Under the pieces are notes generated by a model. That model was not told the origin of the DNA. It searched no databases and saw only the letters and a list, made by a program, of their open reading frames with translations. A stretch of 64,000 bases of DNA from NCBI GenBank assembly GCA_034620365.1, contig JAQGEQ010000343.1:62001-126000 (forward strand). The letters are read 5' to 3'. The translations under genes and the position numbers were made by a program. This DNA is from Pegea sp. RAD2-039 (taxonomy: Eukaryota; Chordata; Thaliacea; Salpida; Salpidae). This document shows positions 10,681 to 25,497 of this stretch, piece after piece (position 1 is the first letter of the stretch; the number at the start of each line of letters is the position of its first letter).

Positions 10681-12330
10681 ATGTTCAACAATATGAGATT
10701 GTCCAAAAAGTTTATGACTTTTTCTATTATTTTTATAAATATCATCTTACTGGTAAGAATCCTGAATTAATTAAACATTTAAAACTTTAAAAATCAATCT
10801 CAGCTCATTTGGGTTATTGTTTTTGTGATTGGATCTGTTTCACTTGATGCTAATCTCTATTTGGAACAATCTTTCTACATTTTATGTCTCTTGTTTCTCA
10901 CTATTTCTGTTATCAATACCGCTGGAAGCTTATTAGGAATAATTTCAGTTATTTCAACCAACAAAATTATTCTTAGCGCCGTAAGTATTTCTATATAGTC
11001 TTCATAATCTTGATAAAAGTTTAGAATAAGGTTTTGGTAAATATATGATACAAATATTCTAATTTATGTTGTGAGCTCTCAACAAATATATTTTTTTGTT
11101 TTTTCAGCATCTTAACATTACTTGTGGAACGATCATTTTGTGGATTGTTCTTAGCAACTTAACTTACTTTGAAAAGAGTAGAAAGGATAAAATAGGCTTT
11201 CCAAAGAGCTCTTTTGATATAAATGAAGACAATATGATCAACATCTCAACTTTAGAAGTTGAACTTGAAACACTAAAAGTACTTTTTTTCTTTTTAACTT
11301 TCAGAATTTTAGATTTTTAAAAACGAGAAAATGCTTGAATGAAATTTTCAAGATTTCTAATTTTCATAATTTTTCAGCCAAAACAGAAAAGAAGGGTTTA
11401 TGAAAAGCAGGGGACCAACCAGACCACTCAGAGGACCATTCGAACCACCACTTGGACCACCCGACAATCTAAGCCACAAAAACTGACCGAATTCATCAGC
11501 TTCAAAAAACTGGATAAAAAAATTGATGAAGAATTGAAAGAGGTAATAAGAAACGATTTTGAAGAAAATAATTCAATGAAACGATGTTTGGTTTGACCAA
11601 TCATAAATAAGTTCATCTTCAACTTACTCAACAATTCCACTAACAACTTGTTCAGATTTTGTACCTCATCTTCACCACTTTATCAAAATCTATCAACTCT
11701 TTAAACATTTTGATGATTTCAGTAATTTTCTATCAGATCATCAGTTTGTTTACTGATTTCAATTTTGTAATTTGCTTCTAACTCTGCAGTTTTTCTATAT
11801 TAATTAAACTAAATTCTGATTCTTAAGACTTTTTCATCATCTTTCTGATCTTATTGTTCTAAAAACTGTATAATCTATCACTCGAAGCCATGTGTTGTAT
11901 GAATCAACAAATATTTACAAACTTTTATCTTTTTTAAAATCTAATTTTACAATTTTAGAAACCTTCTGAAGAAGAAGAACTCTCAGATGACAGTCTGTAC
12001 CAGTTTCTGTTTTACTTTTTCACTTTATTTATTGCTTTGGTAAGTTTAATTTCAAATTACTAGACTAATAAACTTATAAAAAATATTAAATAATTTATAT
12101 CTATAAGTTTATTTCATCAAGAAAGTACCTCAACACTAAAAATTATTTTCTAAACACAAATATACATTCAAATTATTAATCTGTAAAAACTTCAATCAAA
12201 ATCTTTAACTATCTTCTCTTTTAAGATAATGGCTTCAATCTCTACCATTTGTTGGGTCTTTTACCGCAAGTCGAGTCCTTATAACTTTGATGGATTCGGT
12301 AAATTTGGTTTTATAATAAAAGCGAGATGA
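10681..12330 (+). CDS. Four-transmembrane (tetraspanin-like) membrane protein, 6 exons, 256 aa
   Basis: Exons 10681-10752, 10804-10980, 11108-11278, 11378-11542, 11959-12039 and 12226-12330 join in phase 0 at every GT-AG junction and give 257 codons including the stop, which strongly supports the model. TM1 spans the first junction (FSIIFINIILL/LIWVIVFVIG), TM2 is FYILCLLFLTISVINTAGSL, TM3 is NITCGTIILWIVLSNL, and TM4 is LYQFLFYFFTLFIAL plus IMASISTICWVFY. A long hydrophilic loop (about residues 105-205) lies between TM3 and TM4, as in tetraspanins. That loop lacks the CCG motif and its cysteines and instead has a Thr/Gln/Arg-rich stretch, so assignment to tetraspanins proper is not secure. 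Short cytoplasmic ends. Role unknown; likely plasma or organelle membrane. Confidence 0.7.
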
Positions 12331-13189
12331 GTCATCATCTGAATAATTGCTGCTGAATACGTGTTTCTGTTTTAATTTATGAAATATATTTAATAAATAT
12401 ATTCTGTTTTATTTCAATTATTACAAAAAGTTGAATTTTATAAATGTCAAAAATAGTTCAGTTAAAAGAGTATTGAATCCTTTAAAAAGTAATTTATAAA
12501 ATGGTTTAGGAGTAGATTTATGAAGTTGAGTTATTTTAAAGTAACTTCACAAGTGACAGAATTAAATTGCTTTTAGATTTTCTTATAAATTAAATTTATT
12601 CAAAAGTTGAATCACTTGAAAGTTTAAATGTAGGAAATATTATCTTGTTAAATTATATATTTATAAAAACTTTATAATCTCTATAAAACTTATCGTTTTT
12701 AACATTTATTAGTTGTAATAATATAATAATAATAAATATTTTTGACTAAAACTAAAACATCAAAAACCTATGATAGAATTCACAGGATTAAATATTAACT
12801 TCAATTTCCATGAGTTTATATAAGTTGCCAGTTGAATTAATTGAATGAAAAAATTCTGATCTTTCACCTAAAAGATTTAAACTTGACCTTTAACTTAAAA
12901 GATTGAAAGTTCTTGATGATTACAAACAATACTGATATATTTTAGTGTAACTTTAAACAAAGTTACCTAAATAATTAAAAACTTATTTAGTTTCGTTTGT
13001 CACAATATTTGATAATATTAAAAAATATTGAAATATAATATTGAAATCAAACTGAATGTGAAACAAAAACGCTTTTATGAAATTCTATCAAATTAAAGAG
13101 ACGATAAACACACACAGCATACAGCAATTAGATTTTTATTGCAATGATTTAAAACCAAGAATTAGAAATTTACAATCATAATAATTAGT

Positions 13190-16100
13190 TTACATTTTAG
13201 TAGTTTGCTTTTCATCATTTGTATCAAAATCAACATTTTCAATTCCTAATCGCTTTCTGTTTTCTTCTTCAATTTCTTCAGCAAATTCATCTTCATCTAC
13301 TAACTTATATCTACAAATAGACAAAAGCATCAACGAGTGGTATTTGACTAGCAACAAGCTACCTGTAAGCAAGCCACGCAAACACAATGCCTCCTAAAAA
13401 CACTAATCCAGCAAATAGAAAGAATTCATTCGATTGCTTCTCGATTCCTCTAGCTTCAGCCACAATTAGAACAATTACATTTCCAAAAGAGACAGTTAAA
13501 AGCCAAATAGAAGCAAGAACTGACTTCATCGATGGTGGAGCCTTTGAAAATAAACTTTAATTTCTATTTCTTAATCAAATATCCAAACTTGTGAGTAAGA
13601 AAACTCCAAGCCTGTGATTGAAAGGAAGACTTCTCCAATTGATATGATAATAAATTGAGGGATTATCCAGGCAACTCCGATCACGTTTGGGTTTAGATCT
13701 TGAACCTGTAAAAGTTGGAAAGGTTAGAGGTGGACACAATATTTGAAGCAAGTGATTTTCTGATCTTTTAAGTTTTAAGATCTGTTTATTTATTGACTTC
13801 TTTTAAGCATTTCACAATTTATTATAATTAATACAAAGAATACTTCAACAATATAAGTGAATATATTCTTATAATATAAGAAATACCACGCGTTACATCT
13901 TTTACTTTCTATATTTCTAACTTAATAGATGTTATTTGTGAGAATGTGTGTTAGCGAGAGGTGCTCTCTTCAGCGTTTATTGTAATAAATAGATAAAAGT
14001 GAAGAAAGTGAGAAACTGTTATTTAAGATTTGATCAAAAAATTCCTTAAACTTCTTAAAAAGTTTATAAGATTTTGATGTAGTGATTTGGAGCTTCAACT
14101 AGTTTTATGACTTCAATATCACTTGAAACTTCTCACAAAGGATGTAAACAAGTTTGTAAACATAGTTGAACTTACATAAAACGTTTCATCTTCAGAATCA
14201 GTGATTATAAGCGTGTAAACTGCACCGACTTCTATTTCCATTTCAATCTCATACAACTCAGTAACATCATCAACAACACCAACTACAATACTAAAACACA
14301 AAAGTTAATTTCCTGAAGACTTATATCTGAAACATCATCTACTTTCCACGAGGAACGTCTAGATACTTCGTTCTTGTCTCAAATGGAACAACTTTTGTTC
14401 CTACATCTTTAATTTTATAAGTGAGATTTTTTCCACTTGATGCCAGATTTAGAATACTAAATCGGCCACCACCATCTTCTGTCTTTTTAGTTACCATGTC
14501 CAGCTGTTAAATCAATTTGAGATCAATACTCTTAGAGATTTAATTGAGGAGTACTTCAACTTTTTCTTGAGCTTCAACACCATGTAGGAAGATATCTTTG
14601 ACAATTTCACTTCCAGCACTGACTTCATCGTTTATTTGCTTCCCGGAACAACTTGAATAAGAAAAGGGGACCTTTGTGTCTTTGGAGAAGAGATTTATCT
14701 CAGATGCCTAAAAAATTGGTAAGATAGGACTTCATAGAGATCAGAGAGTAGTTCCTCACTAGGTTCTTCTCGATAAAGATTGGAAGTTGATTTTGTAAGG
14801 TGATGTTTAGGTTGCAAGGAGCTGAGTTGATGAAACGGACACCGAATTGACTACTGGTTGGAAGTAGAGTTAGATTTTTCTGGAATAAAAAAATATTCTT
14901 GTTTTTAAAAGAAAGGATTTTTGTTGCTGGAATAAAATTATAAAAACTGATATAAAGTCAAACAAAATAATTATTATTAAATATATAAATAGATAAATAA
15001 ATAATTAGAATAACAGATTTTGTGTTTCAAGGTCAAAATTTCACTGAAAAATACAATCAGTTGACAAGCAAATGTTTCAATAAAAATGTTGTAGTTTAAA
15101 TAAATAAAATTGCAATAAATCAAACAGCTAGTTGAATATTAGATTGAAGTGAAAATTGTTTTCTAAAATTTCAAAACATTTCGTTTATGAATGACAAAAA
15201 AAACCTCAAATTTGTTTAAAGTCTTCTTTAAAAGATTAGAAAAGGAAAAAAAACTTGATAAAAAAGATGTAATATTTACATCGATTGAAATTTGTAATAT
15301 TGCAGCGATTATAAATGAGATCCCAGTAAGCACAAAACCCATTGTCATCTTTCTTAACGCTGAGAAGTTGATTTTAAAGTATTCAAGAAGAGGATAGATA
15401 GTAAACTCCATTAGAGGGATCAAGATCAGGATCAAGAGAGGATTAAAGACTTCAATTTGATCAGGTTTCAGATCAATCGCTCCCTAAGATTAAGTTTTAT
15501 TGATTTCTTGAAAAGTTTTATTTGAAATTACTTCATACCAATCTACCATCTAGTTGAATTGCTTGTAGTGTCCATCTGGACCCTTGTTGATCAAATAAAG
15601 CCCAGAAAGCGGGGATTGGGAGGAACAGTAAGATGATTTGAAGGACATATTTTGTGTCTCGTTTCATCTTCTCCTGAAAATCGTCTTGATTAAATCTTCA
15701 ATTTTAATTATTTGATTTTCAAAAGTTACAGATGAATTAGCATATTCAATCCAGTGAATTTTTGTCCGTTCAGATTTTGGTGTATTCCAACGTATCTTGA
15801 TTGCTGAGTAGATACATTTACACATGCGGACAAATACACTTCCTTCTGGTGGATGGATTGTATACCATCTGCTACCAGCAACAAATAAAACTGAAAATAA
15901 AGTATTTATGAAGTTTACAAAAAAATTATTTTAACGCATACGTAAATGTCATCAGTTGTTTTGAACAAATTTTGTATTCGAAAAATAGTTTAGAAAATCG
16001 GTAATTATTATTATTATTGAAAATTTATGAAGTTTACAAAAAAATTATTTTAACGCATACGTAAATGTCATCAGTGTTTTTGAATTCAAAAAATAGTTTA

Positions 16101-17840
16101 GAAAATCGGTAAATATTATTATTAAATATTTATGAAGTTTACAAAAAATTATTTTAACGCATACGTAAATGTCATCAGTGTTTTTGTATTCAAAAAATAG
16201 TTTAGAAAATCGGTAATTATTATTATTATTGAAAATTTATGAAGTTTACAAAAAAATTATTTTAACGCATACGTAAATGTCATCAGTGTTTTGACATTTG
16301 ACACAAGTCTTGTTTTTTAAACCAATAGCCCGATACATAATTTATTTTACTTTAAAAATAGCTGAATATAAAAGCGAAATTTTTTAGTAAATATTTAACA
16401 AGTTTAAACGAACTTAGAGCAACAACCATCAAAGCACCCGGGATTCCAAAAGCTAACGCAAAACATTCTTCAAATTCTTCTCCAGTTTCATTTGGATAAC
16501 AATCAACGTCTGCTCTAAATATTGGAGTAATAAAAGTTGATATTAAACTGCCAGCATTAATCGCAAAATAAAACAAAGAAAAAAATTGCTTCCGTAGATA
16601 ACTCTGCAACAAAATTAAATTTAAAAATTGAATTTTCGAAAAATAACTTCACTTGTTCATTAGAAAACTGGTCTCCGCCAAAAGATGATACACAAGGTTT
16701 AATCCCACCAGTACCAGCTGCTATAAGAACCAATCCAAACATAGAAAGAACTCTATCAAGAGATTACAAGATGAACTTAAAGACATTTTAAACTTTAAGA
16801 TGTTTACTTGTGTGCAAGCTGACTTGGTACGTAAGGAATTGAACCTATAGTTTTTAAAACATGACCAAGTACATAAACAACTGATAATATCACGATTGTT
16901 TTGTATTTCCCCCAATATGAATCAGCGATTATACCGCCAAGCACAGGGAAGAAATAAGCAAGAACTGTAAAAGCGTGATAAACTGATGTTGAAGTATCAT
17001 CGTCCCATTTCAAATAATTCCGAAGATATAGAAGCAAAACAGCTGTAAATGTGTACAAAAATGTCTTTAAACTATTTAGTAAATAGAAGATAATCTGACC
17101 GCATAAGTAAAATTATTGTTAAATATGACTTTAGATTACTTTTAAAGGATCAGTTATAAGATGATTAGTTAAAGAGTCTTACATCGCATTCCATAATAAG
17201 AAAATCTTTCACAGAATTCGTTTCCGATGATAAATCCAATGTGTTTTGGGTATTTTTTGAAGTTTTTCTACCAAAATATCATCAAAAATTTTATAAAAGT
17301 TAATATTAAATTAACAATATTTAAAACAGGAAAGGAACAAGTTCACTAAAAAAGTTCTGAAGATATATTTCACTTTTTTAGCTGCTAACAACACTTTTTT
17401 AAATCAGAAAAACTCAGTGAGACTCAGAACTTAATTTTAATTGAATATAACCGGAAATAATTCAGTTAATTTTTAGGAAAATTTCATTTGAATGATTATT
17501 TCTAGTTTGTAAAGTTTAAGCGAGCTAAAAACTGTTTGAAATTTTTCAGAACATACCGCATCAAACATATCCAGTTTATAAAAGTAAATATTGTTGGTTG
17601 AAGAAACAAAAAGAAAATGTTTACCAGAACACATAAAAGTCTAAAAATCACAAAAGTTCAAACTCACAGAACAACTTTGAGCTTCTTTATCTTCAAATAC
17701 TCCATCTGTTGAATTATTTTCTAGAAAATATTTTAGTTTAAATGATAAGAATCAGTTATATAACTGATGAAATGTCTTGAACAAAAGTAAAGTAAATAAC
17801 CTTTTTGAGAATTGACTCTCTTGTCTTCTTTATCTGTCAT
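13190..17840 (-). CDS. Proton-coupled oligopeptide transporter, SLC15 (PEPT1/2-like)
   Basis: About 16 exons read on the minus strand, giving roughly 735 residues. Exon 1 (17840-17801) starts MTDKEDKRVNSQ. Later exons join in frame at 17720-17668, 17267-17183, 17042-16808, 16752-16653, 16603-16414 and 15890-15730. Family hallmarks: the ExxERFxYYG proton-coupling motif (NEFCERFSYYGMR), the PTR2 signature GGIIADSYWGKYKT, GTGGIKPCVSSFGGDQF, FFSLFYFAINAGSL, FALFDQQGSRWTLQA-type TM7 (here AFWALFDQQGSRW), and GEVFLSITGLEFSYSQAPPSMKS near the end. A large extracellular domain of about 190 residues between TM9 and TM10 is split over four exons, as in animal PEPT proteins. The tail is acidic. It imports di- and tripeptides with protons across the plasma membrane. 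Introns carry an antisense LINE tail (13885-13990) and a ~110-bp tandem array (15902-16294). No disruption seen. Confidence 0.93.
13885..13990 (+). mobile_element. LINE 3' tail inside an SLC15 intron (antisense)
   Basis: Carries the same CGTTACATCTTTTACTTTC, ATAGATGTTATTTGTGAG and GCGAGAGGTGCTCTCTTCAG blocks as the other copies, ending at CGTTTATTGTAATAAAT. It lacks the GCACCCTCCTTC segment that normally sits between CTTCAG and GCGTTTATT, a clean internal deletion of about 12 nt. Inserted opposite to the host gene. Confidence 0.75.
15902..16294. repeat. Tandem repeat of ~105-119 bp, about 3.6 copies, in an SLC15 intron
   Basis: The segment starting ATTTATGAAGTTTACAAAAA recurs at 15904, 16023, 16128 and 16235 (spacings 119, 105 and 107). 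Each copy continues with TTTTAACGCATACGTAAATG, a TCATCAGT(G)TTT stretch, an AAAATAGTTTAGAAAATCGG segment and a short ATT run whose length accounts for the spacing differences. It lies wholly within the intron between the exons at 16603-16414 and 15890-15730. Copies are very similar, so expansion is recent. Confidence 0.9.
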
Positions 17841-19499
17841 CGTTTTAATCCTTTAAAAATACTTTTCAAAATTAAAACAACTAAAAAATAAAAATAGTTT
17901 GAATTATTACAAGTTATTCGATTAAAGTGAATTAAAAAAGCTGTTGGAAACACCTAAATTTAACGAATTTTTTTATATAATCTCTTTCTATTCAGCAAAA
18001 ATTAAAAAAAAAATAAAATTATTGTTACATATCTCTTTTTAATAACTAATTTTAATAAAATTATTTTTAATAATAATACAAAATTTTCTTGTCAATTTTA
18101 AAAGCTGAAAAATATATAAATAATTTGAAACTATACTGACTGTAACAATATATAAATTTAAAAAAAATTGTTGAACAATTTTATAAAAAAAAAGGGGTTA
18201 AAGTAAACTAAACAAATAATAAAATCTAATTTACTTTGTTGAGTTTTTTTACCATAACTAAATAGCTATTAAAAAAAAACTTTCTACAGCACAAAGCCAG
18301 TAAGCAAACCTTTCAATATGCAAATAGTTGACAAGTATAATTGATTAAAACTGTTTTTCTACAAGTGCTTACTTTGCTATTCTAATAACTGTCGGTTAAT
18401 TGGTGATTGAAACTTTGAAAATTCTAAATTTATTTTTTTTATCTTTTTTTTACCTCGTCTTATAATTACTAGATTTTTGTGAAATTTAAAACTAGATAAT
18501 ACAAAGTTTTCATGTTGACTTATTTTAATAAATCGAATTTAATTTGAGTTATTAATCTTTAGATAAATGTTAAATAGGCTTCTTTGAAATACAATTAATA
18601 TTTTTTTATTATAAATTTTCAGTAACCAATTAGTATTAAAAATATTAAAAATAAAACTAATAACTTTTTTATATTTTAATAAACTTTATTTCAAACATAA
18701 AAGTTCTTTACTAACAAACAAAGTTCTTTTAATTAAAAATGATTTTTTTAATCATATAAATAAATAATCTGTTTTTTAAGCTAACTGTCTGAAGAATATG
18801 AAAAAGTAAAAGTTAAAATCTTGTTGAGCTTATAACCCGGTTCTTATCTTTAGGATCTTATAAAAAAATGTTTACAATTTAAATTTTAACTTTAAAAAAG
18901 AAATAAATGTTTATTTTAATTCAACCAAGTTAATAAAAGAATGTATAAATGTTTAACAATATAAAATTTACAATTATTTGTTAAATATAATTAGTTTCAA
19001 AGTTATCTAAAACCAAAATTTTAAATGTTTAGTTCTTTTAAAGTTCATAAAATATCCATTGTTACGTTAAAAGCCATTATAGTTTTGTTGCTAAGCAACA
19101 AACTTCTAGAGAACGCTATCGCTTCTACACTGTTACAGATTTATAAATACTGAAGTAATACTTTAAATATAAAATTAAATATTAAAATGATTAACTTTTA
19201 GATTTTACATTTTTTTAAAGTTGGATATTTATTATTATTTATTTCGATGATTTTATAAATTATCAGATTATTTTTCGAATCAGTAAAATATTCAGATATT
19301 TGAATTTATATTTTAAAAGTTTATAAATTTTTTTTATAACAAAGTACCAATTTTTTTTACAAAGTTAAATTAATAAAACTTAATCTTTTATATATTTGAT
19401 TTCATAAAATCAAGAAAAAAATATTTTCAAAAAAAGTGAATCTTTTTATTTCAGTGTTTGAAAAACATTTTGATTTTTTAGTCAATCTCAAACGGTGAG
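17841..19499. other. Intergenic region between divergent SLC15 and ODAD3
   Basis: About 1.66 kb of AT-rich DNA separates the SLC15 start (minus strand) from the ODAD3 start (plus strand), so both promoters must lie here. I see no CpG-rich island, TATA box in an obvious place, or repeat. A slightly more GC-rich patch at 19055-19135 (GTTACGTTAAAAGCC, TTGCTAAGCAACAAAC, GAACGCTATCGC) contains the perfect inverted repeat GTTGCTAAGCAAC. This resembles the X-box motif GTNRCC(N)RGYAAC bound by RFX factors, which drive cilium genes. That would suit ODAD3, 370 bp downstream, but is inference. Confidence 0.45.
19078..19100. promoter_or_regulatory. Candidate RFX X-box (GTTGCTAAGCAAC) upstream of ODAD3
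   Basis: The 13-bp perfect palindrome GTTGCTAAGCAAC at about 19086-19098 closely fits the RFX-family X-box, an imperfect inverted repeat of GTTGCC/GGCAAC with a 1-3 bp spacer. It lies about 400 bp before the ODAD3 start codon. RFX factors are known regulators of ciliary genes in animals. What is seen is the palindrome and its position; binding is inferred. Confidence 0.4.
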
Positions 19500-22921
<3,422 letters not shown>

Positions 22922-23333
22922 TTTATCTTTTTGTCTGATATATTTTCACGCATTTATCTTAACAACTTAATTATATGTTAGAGTAAATAGTATCTGAGCT
23001 TTTTTGCTTTTTTAAAGTTTCTTTTTTCTGCCACGCTTAATCACTATCAACGAGCACTTTAAAAACCTCTAAAACCGATTTTCATTACTATTTACAACAA
23101 TCTTATATTCTTATTTTGTAGATAAAGCAGATGTTAAAAATTTCTAGTTAGATCTAAATATTGATTTTTTAAATAAATTCTTTATCATGTTTTTATCATT
23201 TGACGAAAATAAATTTTTGAAAATAAAAACGTGACCCAAAAAAGAGTCTTTTAAAGATAATGTCTTTTTTAAAGTTACTTTCTTTTCCATTAGTCCTCTC
23301 CTTAGCTTTTTCAATTTAAATACTTTGGAAGAA

Positions 23334-23605
23334 TTAAATACGACTTAATTCTTATTTTCAAATTATCTACAATTTAATTGACCCTTCAGTTTGATGACTT
23401 CCTTTCTATTAGTCCTTCCCTCAAGTTATATCAGCTCAGACGGCACACATTACATCTTAATAAACCCATATCACTTGGTACATTGGTCAGATTAAATTCT
23501 TTCTCATACCACACAGTTAGTATTTGGAACCAGCTGCCATCAGACATTGTCATGTTGGAGTCGCTCGCGTTGTTCAAGAAGAAGTTGAACCATTTTTTTT
23601 AAATT
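23334..23605 (+). mobile_element. LINE ORF2 C-terminal fragment without tail
   Basis: Decodes to the end of a non-LTR reverse transcriptase protein: LQFDDFLSISPSLKLYQLRR, HTLHLNKPISLGTLVRLNSF, then SYHTVSIWNQLPSDIVM and ESLALFKKKLNHFF. The WN.LP.DI...SL..FK..L pattern is diagnostic of the C-terminus of CR1/L2/Jockey-type ORF2. It is the best-preserved coding piece of the family whose tails occur elsewhere in the window. The 3' UTR block is missing, so it is truncated at both ends. Confidence 0.85.
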
Positions 23606-23652
23606 CAGCAGAAATATAACTATTTTTGGATTTGTGGTTCTGGTGTACCCTA

Positions 23653-23715
23653 CGCGACCTTGTTAGTAAAATGCACGAAAAAGTCGCGTTAGTTCACGCT
23701 GTTTCTTACACAGCG
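23653..23715 (+). other. Two adjacent short hairpins of unknown nature
   Basis: A GC-richer island in AT-rich DNA holds CGCGAC (23653-23658) pairing with GTCGCG (23683-23688), followed by CGCTGT-TTCTTAC-ACAGCG (23697-23715), a perfect 6-bp stem with a 7-nt loop. This could be a degraded structured RNA gene or a transposon end. No tRNA fold is apparent. Confidence 0.3.
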
Positions 23716-23719
23716 AATA

Positions 23720-25497
23720 GAAAAGGATTTTCAAGCACAGTTGAAAAGATTTTGTTTGAATTTCATTTTTAGTTTCATTTTAGAGTAACAAAGTTTGAAA
23801 TCATAATATTCTTTTAGCTAAAACTTTCATTGTATTTAAAAGTTTTAATTAGTACCAGTAAGTTTTTATGTATTTACAAAATATTTTTTTATTACTGGTT
23901 TTGATCTATCATAGCTTCTATAAAGTTAAAATACTAGAGTTACATTCTAAAAATACTGCTTCAAACTATTTAAGAGTTTTTTTACATCTAAAATTAATTT
24001 TTTATGATTATACTTGATAAATTTTATAATTTTCAATTCAATCAAAAGTAACTATCAACATTTAATAAAAAACAAATAATTAAAATTAATCTTACATGAA
24101 AATATTACCAAAGATGAAAACGCCCATTTTAGTCTGAGTTTTATTAAACTTTAATTTACATTATTTTTAATATTCATAACAAAAGTTCAAATTTTGTGGA
24201 AGTTTTTTTCGTCATTTAGTTATTAACAAATATTATAAAATTTATTGAAATAAAACTTATCAAATAAAATTTATTTTTTGTTTTAAATTGTATATCTTAA
24301 TTAAAAAACATTTGTAATAGTTACAATAATGTTTAAATTATTGAAAATAATTTTTGGAATAATTATTTAATAATCTATTTTGAAATATTTTTTAGTAATT
24401 TAACATTTAAGTTTTCAAATAAATTATTAACTTAATCATTGTGCCTTAATTATCAAATTTTAAAAATGTTTAAAATAAGTTTTATTAATTAAAATATATT
24501 ATTCTTATTTATTAAATATTTTGTTGCTTATTTAACTTGTTATATGATTAATTGTTTTAAATAAACATTGAAAATTTTCATAATTTTCTTTTTTATGTAC
24601 TTTTTCTTATTTTGTTGAAACAGTTTTCTTTCATTTACAAGTTTATTAAGAAATTTACTAAAAATTTACTACTTAAGAAAATTATTATTTGTATATAAAC
24701 TTTTTAACAACAACTTTAAATCAAAAATAACTTTGAAGTAGTTTATCACTTCAATAAATTGATTTTGGGAAATATTTTATGTCTAATGAGTTATATTTTA
24801 AACTGTTTTTGTTATTTTATCTCTATTTGTTTATTATATTCTTAACAATCTTATACAAAACAAATATTTTTAAAATCATTAAAAAAATAAATTAATTTTG
24901 TTGTTTGTTTGTTAAATAAGTTTTTATTTAAACTCTTATTAAATCAAATATTTTTAAAACTTTTATCTTATATATGAATATACTACATTTATATTTTTTT
25001 TGGTTTCTGAGTTCATTTTATAAACTTATTTTTTAATTTTTAAAAGTTATTTCAAATGAATATTTTAAACTTTTAAATTTATATTTGTACTGAAAATTTT
25101 AATATTTCAAATATTAAAAGGAATTATATAAACATTTATGTTTACTAATTTTTTTATTTCTTTATTGAAATCTATACTTTTAACTTTAGAATATAGAATG
25201 ATATAAGATTATATTTTGATAACAATTTTCTAGAAAAATTTTGCAAATTCATTTGTTTATTTTCATTGGACCAATTTTGTTTTATTTATTATTTAGTTTT
25301 ATCATTTCATGGCTTTAAAACTGATAGATCAAAGCCTTGTTTATATTCCAAATATATTAGCTTATAACCAATCATACAAATAACTAAAAACTCTTAAGTT
25401 TTATTTCATCAATAACCATTTTAATTAATTTATTTTTTAGTGTATATATGTTTGGGGCATTTAGATAAGTTAAAGACAAAAAGAAAGTTAGTGGATT
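23720..25497. other. AT-rich intergenic DNA before DNAJC13
   Basis: Very AT-rich, no open frame with splice support, no tRNA, no tandem array. It contains the putative promoter of DNAJC13 in its last part; I cannot single out elements with confidence. Confidence 0.5.
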
